From Styela clava (lineage: Eukaryota > Chordata > Ascidiacea > Stolidobranchia > Styelidae), in the NCBI RefSeq assembly GCF_964204865.1, contig NC_135252.1, forward strand, positions 14,157,383 to 14,221,382: a DNA stretch of 64,000 bases, written 5' to 3'. Position numbers and translations under genes: made by a program. How positions within the stretch are numbered: the first letter of the stretch is position 1; the number at the start of each line of letters is the position of its first letter. The notes below the pieces were generated by a model that made no database searches, was not told where the DNA came from, and was given only the letters and a program-made list of their open reading frames with translations. Positions 1-10,844 of the stretch are shown piece after piece.

Positions 1-674
1 AATGTCAAGTTATATAGAAACGTTTGTTTTATTGAATAAATGGTCAAACTAATCTCACATGTGTAAGATAAAAATCATTTATTAAAAAAAGCAACTTATT
101 TCTATGTCCAATCGCTACTTTGCTGGCAACAAATGTCGGAACGACAGCCTCTTTCAGTTCGCTCGTCAAGAATTTCTTTTCGATGCTAATCATAGATAAA
201 TTTGACAGTCGCTAATTTGATATCGATCATCTCAAATACATTTTTATCTGTTTCAACTTTAAAAAAGATCGTTCGCAACTAGCAACTGAGTAGCCGATTG
301 TGAGTACTAAACAATACGCAATGCACAAAGTTAGAAAACATGCCAAGCTCAACCAACAAAGCAAGAAAATCTTTAGCATTTCTTGAAAAAGCACTGTTCC
401 CACTTCGGGAAGGGGCGACGTAACAGTAGACGTTTGTTTTAGCAGTCGCACAGACAGATTTTCTGGCGTGGTTTGAAATATTACCTCGTTTTCGCATGCT
501 ATTTGTTAAGTTTTGGATGTGTTTTGGAAATTTCAGAACGAATCAAATAACTCCATGATTAGGTGACACCATATTTGCACCCGGGACATTTTCCCCTGCA
601 TACTTTTAAATATAACATTAGGATGTCCCTATTTTTGCAAAAATGGAAATGGTATCTCTTTTAATTCAAAGACT

Positions 675-1013
675 GGTATCAATGGGTGTAAATGTTTCCC
701 GGTGCGAAATTCCATGAGTTCAAGTGTCCATAGTTGCGAATATCCGTGGGCGCAAATGTTCATGAGTGCAAATTTACGCGGGTTCAATTGTACGTTGGCG
801 CAAATGTACGCGAGTGCAGTGGTACGTGGGTGCAAACGTACGCGGGTGCAAATGTCCGCGGGTGCAAATGTACTAGGAGCAAATGTCCACGGGTGCGAAA
901 GTACATAGGTGAAAATGTCAGTGAGTTCAATTGTACGTGGGTGCAATTGTCCGTGATGGAAAAGTAAGCAGATACAATTGTTCTGAGTGCAAATGTACGT
1001 GCGTGCGAATATA
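675..1013 (+). repeat. Degenerate 16-bp tandem array, left arm
   Basis: About twenty units of a 16-bp motif close to GGGTGCAAATGTNCGC follow head to tail, with many substitutions and an occasional lost base. GC is clearly higher than in the flanks. The open frames across it in several phases are low-complexity artefacts of the repeat and not genes. Confidence 0.8.
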
Positions 1014-1380
1014 CTGTCTTCTTATATATATGGTTTAATTGCGGTAATCAAAAATCAGTCAAAAATAGCTGTGATAGACGAGGCTAAACTTTCCTACCGG
1101 TACTTTTAAATAACAGGGTTGAATATTTTAAATTGAAATGATTGTTTGAAACATATAAACCAGTTCAAGGCGCTAACTCGCGAAACCACTCTTAAAATGA
1201 GCACCAAAAAATGTTGTAAAATATGATAGGAAGAAATTTTCTGGGGTCATGGTCGGGGAAACATCCATTGTGGACTCACCACAGACACCACAGTTAGTCA
1301 CACAAGATTGAACGCATAATGTCAGCTGTTAATTAAATAGAAAACACATATAGAAACACATGTGTAATAACGCCAACTCT

Positions 1381-1459
1381 ACAGCTTGGTTCTGCTGCCC
1401 TCTACAACGTGCTGCCCGGGGCGGCTGCCTCTTTCGCCCCCCTCTAGACACGCCACTGA
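1381..1459. mobile_element. Terminal fragment of a DNA transposon
   Basis: A GC-rich stretch ends in CCCCCCTCTAGACACGCCACTG. The minus strand therefore begins CAGTGGCGTGTCTAGAGG and continues into a run of G and then GCCGCCCCGGGC. This layout is typical of hAT-like element ends. The opposite end is not found nearby, so the piece is truncated or embedded in the surrounding element. Confidence 0.4.
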
Positions 1460-2091
1460 TACAAAATAATTGAAAACCTCTAAACTTATATTGTCTCTTT
1501 ACAGAGTTTTATTGTTTGATTTGCCATTTGATATGAAGTTTTAAGTCTATAATTCTGCGCTAACGACACTATTGGGTTTTATAAAATCTGTGGACCAATG
1601 AATGTCCAAAAAAATCAGCGAACAATGAGTTTACAGTCAGTATGCATTTAAGTTATAACATTGTTATATCGTGTGTTCGAAAAACGGAAACTCTATTGAT
1701 ATACCAGATAAAGAGTATTTTTCCCACTTTAGGGTGGTTGCGTTGTATACTATAGATTGAGTTAATTATTGTCAAAGTATATTTCATATATATATATACA
1801 ATAACAAAATCGGTCAAAATTTAACATGGCCTGCAAAGCATCAGTACACCCAACCGGCACTAATTCACACATGATGCGAGAGCATCAGGCAATGAGCTTA
1901 AACATAATACCCACAAAGAAACAAATTGTGCATCGACATATTTAATTAATAAATATAATGCAATGAAAAATTATTTGACACATGTGTAGAAATATTACAT
2001 AAAAATGAAATGACAAACGACATTTATTCATCTTAGATTCGCTACGTATTATGAGCGCGTTGTTTCAGTTTGCTTGGATACGGTTTCATTA

Positions 2092-2275
2092 CATTTGAAC
2101 CCACGTACATTTGAACCCACGACAATTGTACCTGCATACTATTGCACCTATGAAATTTTTTTTTGTTTCACAGATATTTGAACCCATACTAACCCTAGGC
2201 CTAACCCATGGGTTCTAGCGCCCGCATATAGATTGAACCCGCGGATATACACAGGGGTTCAAATGTACGGTCACC
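2092..2275 (-). repeat. Degenerate 16-bp tandem array, right arm (inverted)
   Basis: Repeated CATTTGAACCCACG-type units are the reverse complement of the motif at 675-1013. They are more decayed than the left arm and partly mixed in orientation near 2250. Together with the left array they make a 1.7-kb palindromic arrangement. Confidence 0.65.
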
Positions 2276-2276
2276 T

Positions 2277-5200
2277 TTGAATACGAGTTCTTTTCGCAAC
2301 TGTTGGAAACGTCCTCGTTTTCCAGTTAAGTTTCCAATATACCGTAATGATATTTAGAATGATGCACAATTGGTAAAAGACATTATGCTAATCCATATTT
2401 ACATATAAATTAACAAATGTCAATTTTCTTCGAACAATAGATTTGGGGATGTTAAGATGTTATAAATAATGAGGAATAATAATTTAATATTATATCAGAT
2501 TAAATAATCGTCGTCATAAAATTAAATAACGTATCGTCATATTTTCTTGAAGCAAGGACGTTGAATAGTTGTTCTGAGTTAAACATCGATTTCAGTCACT
2601 ATTCAAAATCAAAGAATGGATCTTCATCTGTAAAATAAAGAATTTTTTTTTTACTTTTTGATATATAATTTTTCAATGCCAAATAATAATGATTTGATTC
2701 ATGTGCTTTGCTGATATAAGTTAAATAAAGCGGGTAACAAGAAGCTTAATATTGCGGCCTTACCCAATATAATTGATCTTTTTCTTCGTCCATTCGTTGG
2801 CCACCAAAATAAAGGCGGCGGAGGTGTTAAGTCTACCCTGAAAGTAAATTGTAGAATTTTATGTACTTATTTAATTTTTTACATGCTATGATCTTAACCT
2901 ATGTTTAATTTTACTAACCTTGAATTCCGAGCAAAAGAAGACGGAGAATCGTCAGCTGAGATTAATACAATAGTAGATAGCAAATAAAACAAAACAATTG
3001 CTTTAGTTAATCTTGCATTCATCATAAGTTTTTATTTCAGATTTAAACAAGTATCAACTGAAATATTAATGACAATTTCTGCTTCTTTGTCGTGAGTGTT
3101 CGCACCGAAAATATGATTTAATATTTTGGAAGATCTTGCCTTTTATATAGAAAATTCACGTTCGTTGTCGGATGGTTTGCCAGCAGTTTATAACAGATAA
3201 AATCAATCTAAACATGCTGATGTTGTATTTTCTATTATAAGCCGCGAATAATAACAAAGCTACACGTTAGAAAAATTATATTTAAATTGTTTTCGCGTTG
3301 ATGGCTTTGAGAAGAGACTAAAACAACACCTACTGTAGAAAATACACAGTTTTACAGACATTTTAGGGTAACTTGATATTACACGAAAGCGCAAAGTACA
3401 GACAGACACGAGTTTTTAAACAAACATTTAACTTCATCGTTCATGCAATAATTAAGAGATGAAGATGTTAGGACCCTTATTTAGAATATTTAAAATAAAT
3501 TGATTCTATATTAGAGTGAGCTAAAACAATTAAAATATAATTGAGGGATTTTATATTGCTGTGTTATCAGCTACACAAAATATATTGTACCGAGTGAATC
3601 GAAATTTTGTGAAACAAAGTAGTTTGAACTAATGAGTATAACTGACTGTGTTTATATATTGAAATAGTTTATCAAGTCAGTAGATATGCCATTGAATTTG
3701 CAGTTAAGAATCATACGATAATGCTGGAATAATTACAGTTTTGACATATAGTATATAAAGTAAGATGTAAAAAAACACATTTTTAGATGACAATTCAATA
3801 TTATCATACGTGAAAATGTCATCGGTGTTTATCTATTACCAATATTAAATATAGCTCGCTACTATTTTTTGCAATTTATTGTTTGCATAACTTACCATTT
3901 TAAAATTTATCTGCATTTTTCGCCGTTTTTATTTTTAGCTGTTACTTATTGTGTGACATCGATATTGAAAACAAACAAATCCATCAGCGGAAATTTTTTA
4001 AGGTATTAATCGATGTTTATATTCCCCACCCTCATGTCTCGCGTAACAATGATTCGACGTAAACAACTTGTTTGAAATTTATCATGAAATCTCAAAAGGC
4101 AAAAATTGGATTTAGAAGTTCATCGCGGTACGTTTAGTGGCAAAATAGAAGATCGTGCTAATCTCACGATTAATCACTCTGTCATGTCTGAAAATGAATT
4201 ACTCGCAACTTATAAAACGATTTCTGCCAAAATATTTGATGGCAAAATTATGAGGAGTGAACATCGGATTTCAACCGGGGTTGGTTCCGCGACACCCCAC
4301 CGTGCCAGTACATGGGGTTCCGCAGGTTTTCATTCAAATCCTAGAGCATATATTAATATATTCATATTGTTTGAACATAATCATTGTTATTAAACTTTAT
4401 ACACTTTAAAAATCATTTTATTTCAACAGAATTAGGTTCTTATAATTATATAATACATAAATATTGTTTACACAATTCAGACAATAAACGACAACTGAAG
4501 ATGGGTTCAAATGCGTGCAAATGGGTTCCTCGGGCCTATGGGACGTTTCATTGGGGCGCCACTCAACTAAAAAAATTGAAAATCCCTTATTTCGAGATCC
4601 AAAAATGCAGTTGTCCATTTTTGTTCTTTTTATCGATATGTTTCATGCAAGCTAATGTAAGTGCTTCGCTATATAAAGCCTCTTTCAATAAATGCGACTC
4701 AGACAATGGCCATGACGCGACAATGTCAAATAGGAGCTGAAGGCTATTGTTTTGGGCGTTGTCGAAGACAATGTGTGAAGAATTGATTGGATATGATCAC
4801 AATTCACAACACGATCAAACGATGCCAATACGATGATATCGTATATTGCATGGGCTCCTGAAAAGAACGGTTAACGACCGGCTACGATTAAAGGAAGCTC
4901 CAGGTAAGGCCATATTTGTTTATTACTTGGCAGGGCGTTTTTTTTTATCTGTATCGAGCGCTATCGCTATCGTTACGGGTTCTTGGACAGCACTAGGCCG
5001 AGGCCGAGATAGTATTTGCGTATTGAGGTTTTCTTTGCAAATTTTGAAATTAAGAGCCTACAACTCATTTAATGCCAGTAACCATGTAGATTAGTTCAAC
5101 TTCAAATTATATATTGCTTCAATTTAAGTTTTGTATCCATGTTATGGTTTTGTATTGATCCTAATGGACACCAAGACGTAAAATGACGAATCTCCACGAC

Positions 5201-5781
5201 TTTGCATAGTATACTACCCAATAACACCAGTAGGCCACCATTTGCTCGAGATCACTTTTCCTTTTATATTAAACTGCTTTCATAAAGAATGTTAATGTTA
5301 GGTGAATCGTTTTGATGATTTGTTGCTGTTGAGGCGAAGGTAAAACCGTAGCTAATGCGTCAATCGGTTTCAAATTTATAGTACATGAAAGTAGTAGCTA
5401 AAAACTAATATTCTTATATTAGAGTATTAATTCATTTACATTTTCTCTGACAGAGAGAGGGAAGGGAAATAGAGAAATGGAGAGGTACAGAAAGATTATT
5501 TAAACCTCACCCTGAAAACAAAAGCAAAACACAAATCAGAAAGGAAAGAATCCATGGTAATGATACGAACGTGCGCCACCGGGGTAATTGTGACAGTCCA
5601 GACAAGAGATGAATGAAGCTTGACACTTAATCAATTTCATTATTCTTCGTGAAGCATTGGTCACTCTCTACTTATTTTTCAGTAATTTACGACACGTTTA
5701 GCAAGTGGAAGGTACTGCTGCATAGAGGGGAATGGGTTTCATAAGTAGACCTTGATTACGACAAAACAAGAAATAAACAAT

Positions 5782-5816
<35 letters not shown>

Positions 5817-6256
5817 AAATATACATGGCACGATAAGGATAATCATACTTCCGTACTCCTAGAAATTATAAATAAATATTTTGTATAATCTATATAAAAA
5901 ACCTATTTAAAGCCTGGAGCAACAATGCTCAACTTATTCGAATCTTGCAATATGGTGCTATGTAATATAAGCATGAAATTTGGTGAAGGAGTTTTGGCTT
6001 ACATGGTTCACGTCACGGTATATATTTTTCAATATGGATAAAAAGTAGGTTTACAATAATAAGATTTGAACAATACCCACTAGAATGCAGTCTTATGAAC
6101 GGGGAATACCCTAACTTGCTCTCTGATGGATGCGTGACTCTTCGATACAACCTAGTGTCGTCATAATTTCTCGCCAAGAACAATATTGAATAATAACAAG
6201 AGAGATATGCTCAAATATGTGGATATGGAAGGGAAAACGAAATATTTTATCATCAG
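2277..6256. other. Gene-free stretch
   Basis: No ORF with recognisable domains or splice-supported exons was found. At 4498-4535 there is a short patch (GGTTCAAATGCGTGCAAATG) resembling the 16-bp repeat of the element at 561-2276. A purine-rich tract lies near 5450-5490. The 4106-4393 and 4384-4740 reading frames show no family resemblance and look like chance. Confidence 0.5.
5785..5814. repeat. (AT)n microsatellite
   Basis: About fifteen uninterrupted AT dinucleotides. Confidence 0.9.
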
Positions 6257-6646
6257 TTTCCCGAAAATCATATGCGGTGATTTTCCAGTAGGCCTACCTG
6301 TATCGCAGTATCGGGAACGTGTGTGAGGACTGTCATAGCTTTTCCAGTTCCTGGGACGATGATCCATTGTTCAAAATTCAGTTTCAACGTAAATTGAAAT
6401 ACCAAGTGATCCGAGTCACTTTTGTTTTACCAGATCAGGTACCGCAGTCTACCATTCCCCATAAAAAACTTCCCAAAACCATATGCAGTAACTTATCAGT
6501 AGGCCTACCTGTATCGGGGTACCGGTAGCGGTACGTGGACTGCCATAACTTTTCCCGGTCCTGTGACAATGATCCATTCTTTATGATTGATCCGAGTCAC
6601 TTCTGTATTACCAGATCAGGTCCCACAGTTTACCGTTCCCCATAAA
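6257..6646 (+). repeat. Tandem pair of a dispersed repeat of about 180-210 bp
   Basis: Copy 1 (6257-6467) and copy 2 (6468-6646) share, in the same order, AGTAGGCCTACCTGTATCG, a GGACTG(T/C)CATA(G/A)CTTTTCC block, GATGATCCATT or its variant, GATCCGAGTCACTT, TACCAGATCAGGT and CATTCCCCATAAAA-like ends. Copy 2 has lost about 30 bp in the middle. A further inverted fragment is at 19308-19358. The family is unidentified. Confidence 0.75.
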
Positions 6647-8549
6647 ACTCTACACTTTCACGAGATCCGCCGGCGTTTGTTGAGCACGATATGCGTCCGC
6701 CACAAGGTGCGCACATTTTGGTGACGTCAAAGCACACAAAAAAACGAATCCCATAGAGCTCACAGAAATATTTGAAATAAATAAAAGTTATAGCCTTCTA
6801 GCTAAATAATCAATCCTTGACTAATGAAAATTTCAAAGCAATTGGTCTAGTATTGAAAAGGAAAAGCATAACAACAAAATAACAAAAACGATCCACAGGT
6901 CCACTATGTGTCTAACAAAATATCGATCTTCTAAATTTTAATTAGATAGCCGAACCTTGGATGCCGCTGCTAGATAACCATCTTTGGTTCTTCGCGTCTT
7001 CCCTTCCCCAGTAAAATTAAGTTCTCAACTATTTTGCATTGTATCTGTTTGTTATTTTATTGGTCGGAAAAAATAAACTTGACTATGACTATGAATGAAA
7101 GATTATGGATTAAGTGTATAAAATAAAAATGGTGTATGACAAAATAACACAGTGAATAATCTCAGTTTTTAAAATTGAAATGTGTTCTGTTTTTTATAAT
7201 TTTCATAGCATAGTTTATATTATATATAAATAAATAAAACCAATACTGCTATTATTAAAGCTTTTTTATGTCTAGGTGGATATCTCATGTCTTTTGACAC
7301 GGTAGAGTCAACTCACTAGGTGAGTATTTTCAAATTTCATTTGTCGCTTACAAAAAGGTACTATACCATTCTCATTGGAAACAAATATACCCTACGCTAA
7401 GAACGGACTTCCAAATGAGAGGTTTTCCAAAATATAAATCAGCGTCGGCATGTTCAAACAGAAACGAACAGATTGTTCTTGAGCAAATATATTTGCTGTT
7501 GGTCAACTATTTTATATTGAGGTTGACAGTCAGGGTTTAAGCGAAGTATAAAGTGTACGAACATGCAGTTTGTCACGTATAGTTTTTATTTTTGTCCAAT
7601 TCTAGGATTATTGGTAAACAAATTGCGCTTCTGATCTTACATAGTACAGAAAATACTTAGTACAAAAAACATAGTCGCTGCAGCACGTCAGATAACTGGA
7701 TGGTAAAAGGTACTAAGACCGGTGTGATCTAACTAAACACACGCTATGGTGTTGCTACTCATACACGTAGTTCAGGATTTTGTTTATTTTAATTTTTGCT
7801 TATAGTTTGTAACTTGATTTTCTAAATTTCCGATATATGTCTAACCGGCTGTTGGCGCTCATTTAATACCGACAAACATTCCATATAATGATAATACGAA
7901 TTTAATTCATATTCAAACCAAAACCTACTTCAAATACCTTGTTATTACTTATTTGCGTATCTCATGACATTTACTAAGCTCATAAATGTAGTGGATAATT
8001 ATAGAAATACCGCATTGTATTGTAACTCGAAAAATGCTACATCACTCGTTCAGAATATAAATTGCGTAGCCAAACAATATATCCATTTCTAAGAAAACCG
8101 GTCTGCGTTTTCAAGTGTACAAGTATGCATTATGCTACTGCTTGTAAAGACTCACGGGTCAGGTATTTCGCGAGGAAGCTCGTAATCAATCAAGTGAGAG
8201 ACATCGTTGGGAGATACAGTTGAAGACATAAATTGTATTTATCGCAGACTCAATAGTGAGTGATTTGCTATCGTTTATCCGAATTCCTCGAATTGTTATA
8301 TTTGCCAACAGTACATAATACCCTGAGAAATTGAGTGCTAGTCGAGAAGTGCAAAGTTTGTTGACAGAGGGTTATCCTAATGATAATTGAACTTAGATAT
8401 TATTATATGCTACAGAATACAGATTATTTTGAATTTTTATTTATGTTCATCATATTTCAACTCTTATGAACTTGGATGTAACAGTTCATTCTTGAATGCA
8501 AGAAGACTAATTCCAAAAGCAACCAAGCTACGAAGCAATTGCGGTGGCG
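6647..8549. other. Gene-free stretch upstream of GNAT gene 1
   Basis: No coding region is supported. Around 6830-6910 the phrase AATTTCAAAGCAATTGGTCTAG followed by A-rich sequence resembles the 3' ends of invertebrate LINE or SINE elements. The rest is unremarkable AT-rich DNA. The promoter of GNAT gene 1 should lie near its end, but I could not find a TATA box matching the one of the sister genes. Confidence 0.4.
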
Positions 8550-10844
8550 ATGTCGAGGTAATTTTTGTTGGTTTTAGTTACTTTTCGAGCAGATGAATCT
8601 ATTCAGTATCACCCAAGCATATACACGCTTTGATTTCGTTATTGGCTAAACGTATGCGCTATTTGAGCTGGAGTTTAGCATAAAAGGAGTAAGACTGTCA
8701 GTAGTCGTTTATATCAGAACGGATAGCAAACACGATACATATTCCTACCCACGTATTCAACAATTTTGAAATCACTATAGGCATTACGATTGTGACATGT
8801 AGCAGTATCCGTGAACCCAATTATTGTCAGCAGCTTGTTGATTAGAAGTTACATGTATTTTCAAACAATTAATTTCTTCGAATAATTGTCTGAAGATCAT
8901 TTTGCGAATTTCATTTTCACCTTTTCAGAAAAACTTATGTCAAACTTTGTCGTGGGGAGGATGATTGGAATCAACTAAAATTGTGTTTTGTCAGAGCGTT
9001 TTTTGGATACCCTTTGTTTGAATATGTGATGCCAGAACTAAACAAACGAGAAGAGTTTCTTAGGAGATATTTGGAGGCTCACTACGATGTCACTGTTAGA
9101 AACGGAAACTCACTGCTTGTTTGTGTTCACTTGATGCAAGATAATGAAAGTAATTCAACCAATGCAAAACAGAAGGATGAGGTGAATTTATGATATGCAT
9201 GTATAATTACTACTTTTATAATTTATATATGAAGAGATCTTGAAATTAGAATCAATGTCTTATGCATTTATGTTACACTTACGTTGAACGTAGTTTGATA
9301 CATAAGGTTTGGTATAAATGTATTTGTTCCCGTGTTAATTAACAGATCTGGCACACACACACACACACTTAATTGCATGGTAGATGATGTTTAGAGTTGA
9401 AAATATTAACTATGAAACTTGTTTTAAAACTTCCATTCTTCTCAAATAAGACGTCATCTAGAACGAAGATAATTGGTGGTGTTCTGCTTACTGCTCCAGC
9501 AAAAGATGGTATCGGATGGGAACATGAAGATGATGACGTTTACGAACAAGCCTACAGAAAATTCCGACTGCATGAAGTTGATGAATTTGCTTTTGAAAGA
9601 TTGATTAGGTAATTTTGGAAAATTAAAAACATCAATATTAGAATCTACTTCAAGGTGAATATACCTAATTCAACATAAATTAAATTCCGACTAGTAGCGG
9701 CGTAATAGCGCCCGTTTGTGGAGAAATTCTCCATGACGCTAATTTGATTGAAGCTTGGTAATCAAGATTGAAAAAACATACGCAAAAAAACATACGTGTT
9801 AAATTGGAAGGTTCAAGCAAAATGTTACACCCTATTTATTTAAATTTGATGTGTGTGGTGCCCTTTCTGATAAAAATAGTACATAAAGGGTTCTGTCACC
9901 TGCTTCTGCCTGTTCCTTCCATGTGTACTTTTTCTGATAAGAAGATGCGGACATGAAAAGTGATTCTTAAGACGACATTGCTTTGTAAAAAGTTTTTATC
10001 GCATATTATTAACATTCAGTGACAAAGGGTATTTTAATTTACGAAAACCATCCATCTACAAATTATGATTCTCTACGATGTAAACTATTTTTTCGATGAA
10101 AAATGAAAAATTTTAAAAGATTTGAAAATGACATAGCAGCATAAACATAAGATTTTCAAATTCTCATTTAGTTTTGAAGCCTGGGAGACGAAACACATCA
10201 TAAGCAAATTATTTGCTTTACATGTTCCAATTTGGAATGGAGTATTCTGCGCCATTGATCCTTTGTACGCGAATGCTGGTGTGGGAACAATGAACTATGC
10301 AGACTGTATGCAAATCGTTGTTCAAGCTTATATGAGAAGCCAGGATAGAATTCAAATGCCTGTAATAGCGAGAAAAAGAAACACGACGGAAACTGAAAGT
10401 TGTACTTTACGTGTAGTTGATAAAGTGATGCCTACTTGCGACAGTAAAGAACAAGCAAAATACATGAAGCCCACAAACTCCATGTTCCAGAACAATAAAT
10501 TTTGGGCTTCAATTATTCACAGTTTATCATTGCTCAGCCATCACCATCGTCCATTACAAAGTAGGTTTTACGAAAAGGCAAAACATTCATCTATAACTTC
10601 GACGAAAGTATGCTGTAGGAAGATAGAAAATGTTCCCTTGATGATAATGCTGAGTCAAAGTCAGCGTGCTGTTGAGTTTCATAAAAGAAATGGGTTTAAT
10701 TGTGTTTTAACACAGCAATTTGAAGAACCAGTTTTATTTGACGATTGCGCTGTTCAAACAATCTTAGCGGAATACGTACTTGTGTGCGACTTATTTGGCA
10801 GAGGTAAATTATCAGAACTGTTCCACGAATTCAATGATAATTAA
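8550..10844 (+). CDS. GNAT-family N-acetyltransferase-like protein, gene 1 (4 exons, about 363 aa)
   Basis: Coding exons are 8550-8557, 8929-9181, 9451-9608 and 10172-10844, with a TAA stop. All junctions are GT..AG and in phase. The 8-nt first exon (ATGTCGAG before gtaatt) was chosen because genes 2-4 of the cluster have the same 8-nt exon. The protein starts MSRKTYVKLCRGEDDW, followed by the family block FLRRYLEAHYDVTVRNGNS, then IIGGVLL, WNGVFCAIDP, an acetyl-CoA-loop region YANAGVGT and a motif-B-like region SQRAVEFHKRNGF. These fit a GNAT fold transferring acetyl from acetyl-CoA to an unknown acceptor. Unlike its sisters (GxGxG) the loop reads N-A-G-V-G, so cofactor binding could be altered. 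The exon 2/3 linker is longer than in genes 2-4, and introns (371, 269, 563 bp) are longer, suggesting an older copy. The conserved HSLSLLSH block in the insert before motif B is present. Family assignment is by motif only; substrate unknown. Confidence 0.75.
9353..9368. repeat. (AC)n microsatellite in intron 2 of GNAT gene 1
   Basis: Eight CA dinucleotides inside the intron 9182-9450. Confidence 0.8.

Larger units (their letters stand above)
561..2276. mobile_element. Candidate non-autonomous DNA transposon with terminal inverted repeats and subterminal 16-bp arrays
   Basis: The left end (561-582) starts AGGTGACACC and runs into TTTGCACCC. The right end (2255-2276), read on the minus strand, starts AGGTGACCGT and runs into TTTGAACCC. 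The two 22-bp ends match at about 17 positions. Inside each end lies an array of a degenerate 16-bp unit (about GGGTGCAAATGTACGC), oriented forward on the left (about 675-1013) and mainly reversed on the right (about 2092-2275). No transposase ORF is present, and no clear target-site duplication was seen. The structure suits a cut-and-paste element whose transposase binds subterminal repeats. The family is not identified. Confidence 0.5.

Noticed and set aside
629-1013. CRISPR-like array or coding ORFs in both strands over the 16-bp repeats
   Set aside because: The units are contiguous with no unique spacers, vary freely, and the genome is animal. The reading frames arise from repeat periodicity.
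4106-4740. Two overlapping plus-strand ORFs of 95 and 118 aa
   Set aside because: No domains, no splice support, low-complexity AT-rich composition, and they run through a repeat remnant.
8679-8703. TATA-like and initiator-like pair as promoter of GNAT gene 1
   Set aside because: The spacing is about 20 bp, too short, and it lies inside intron 1 downstream of the chosen start codon.
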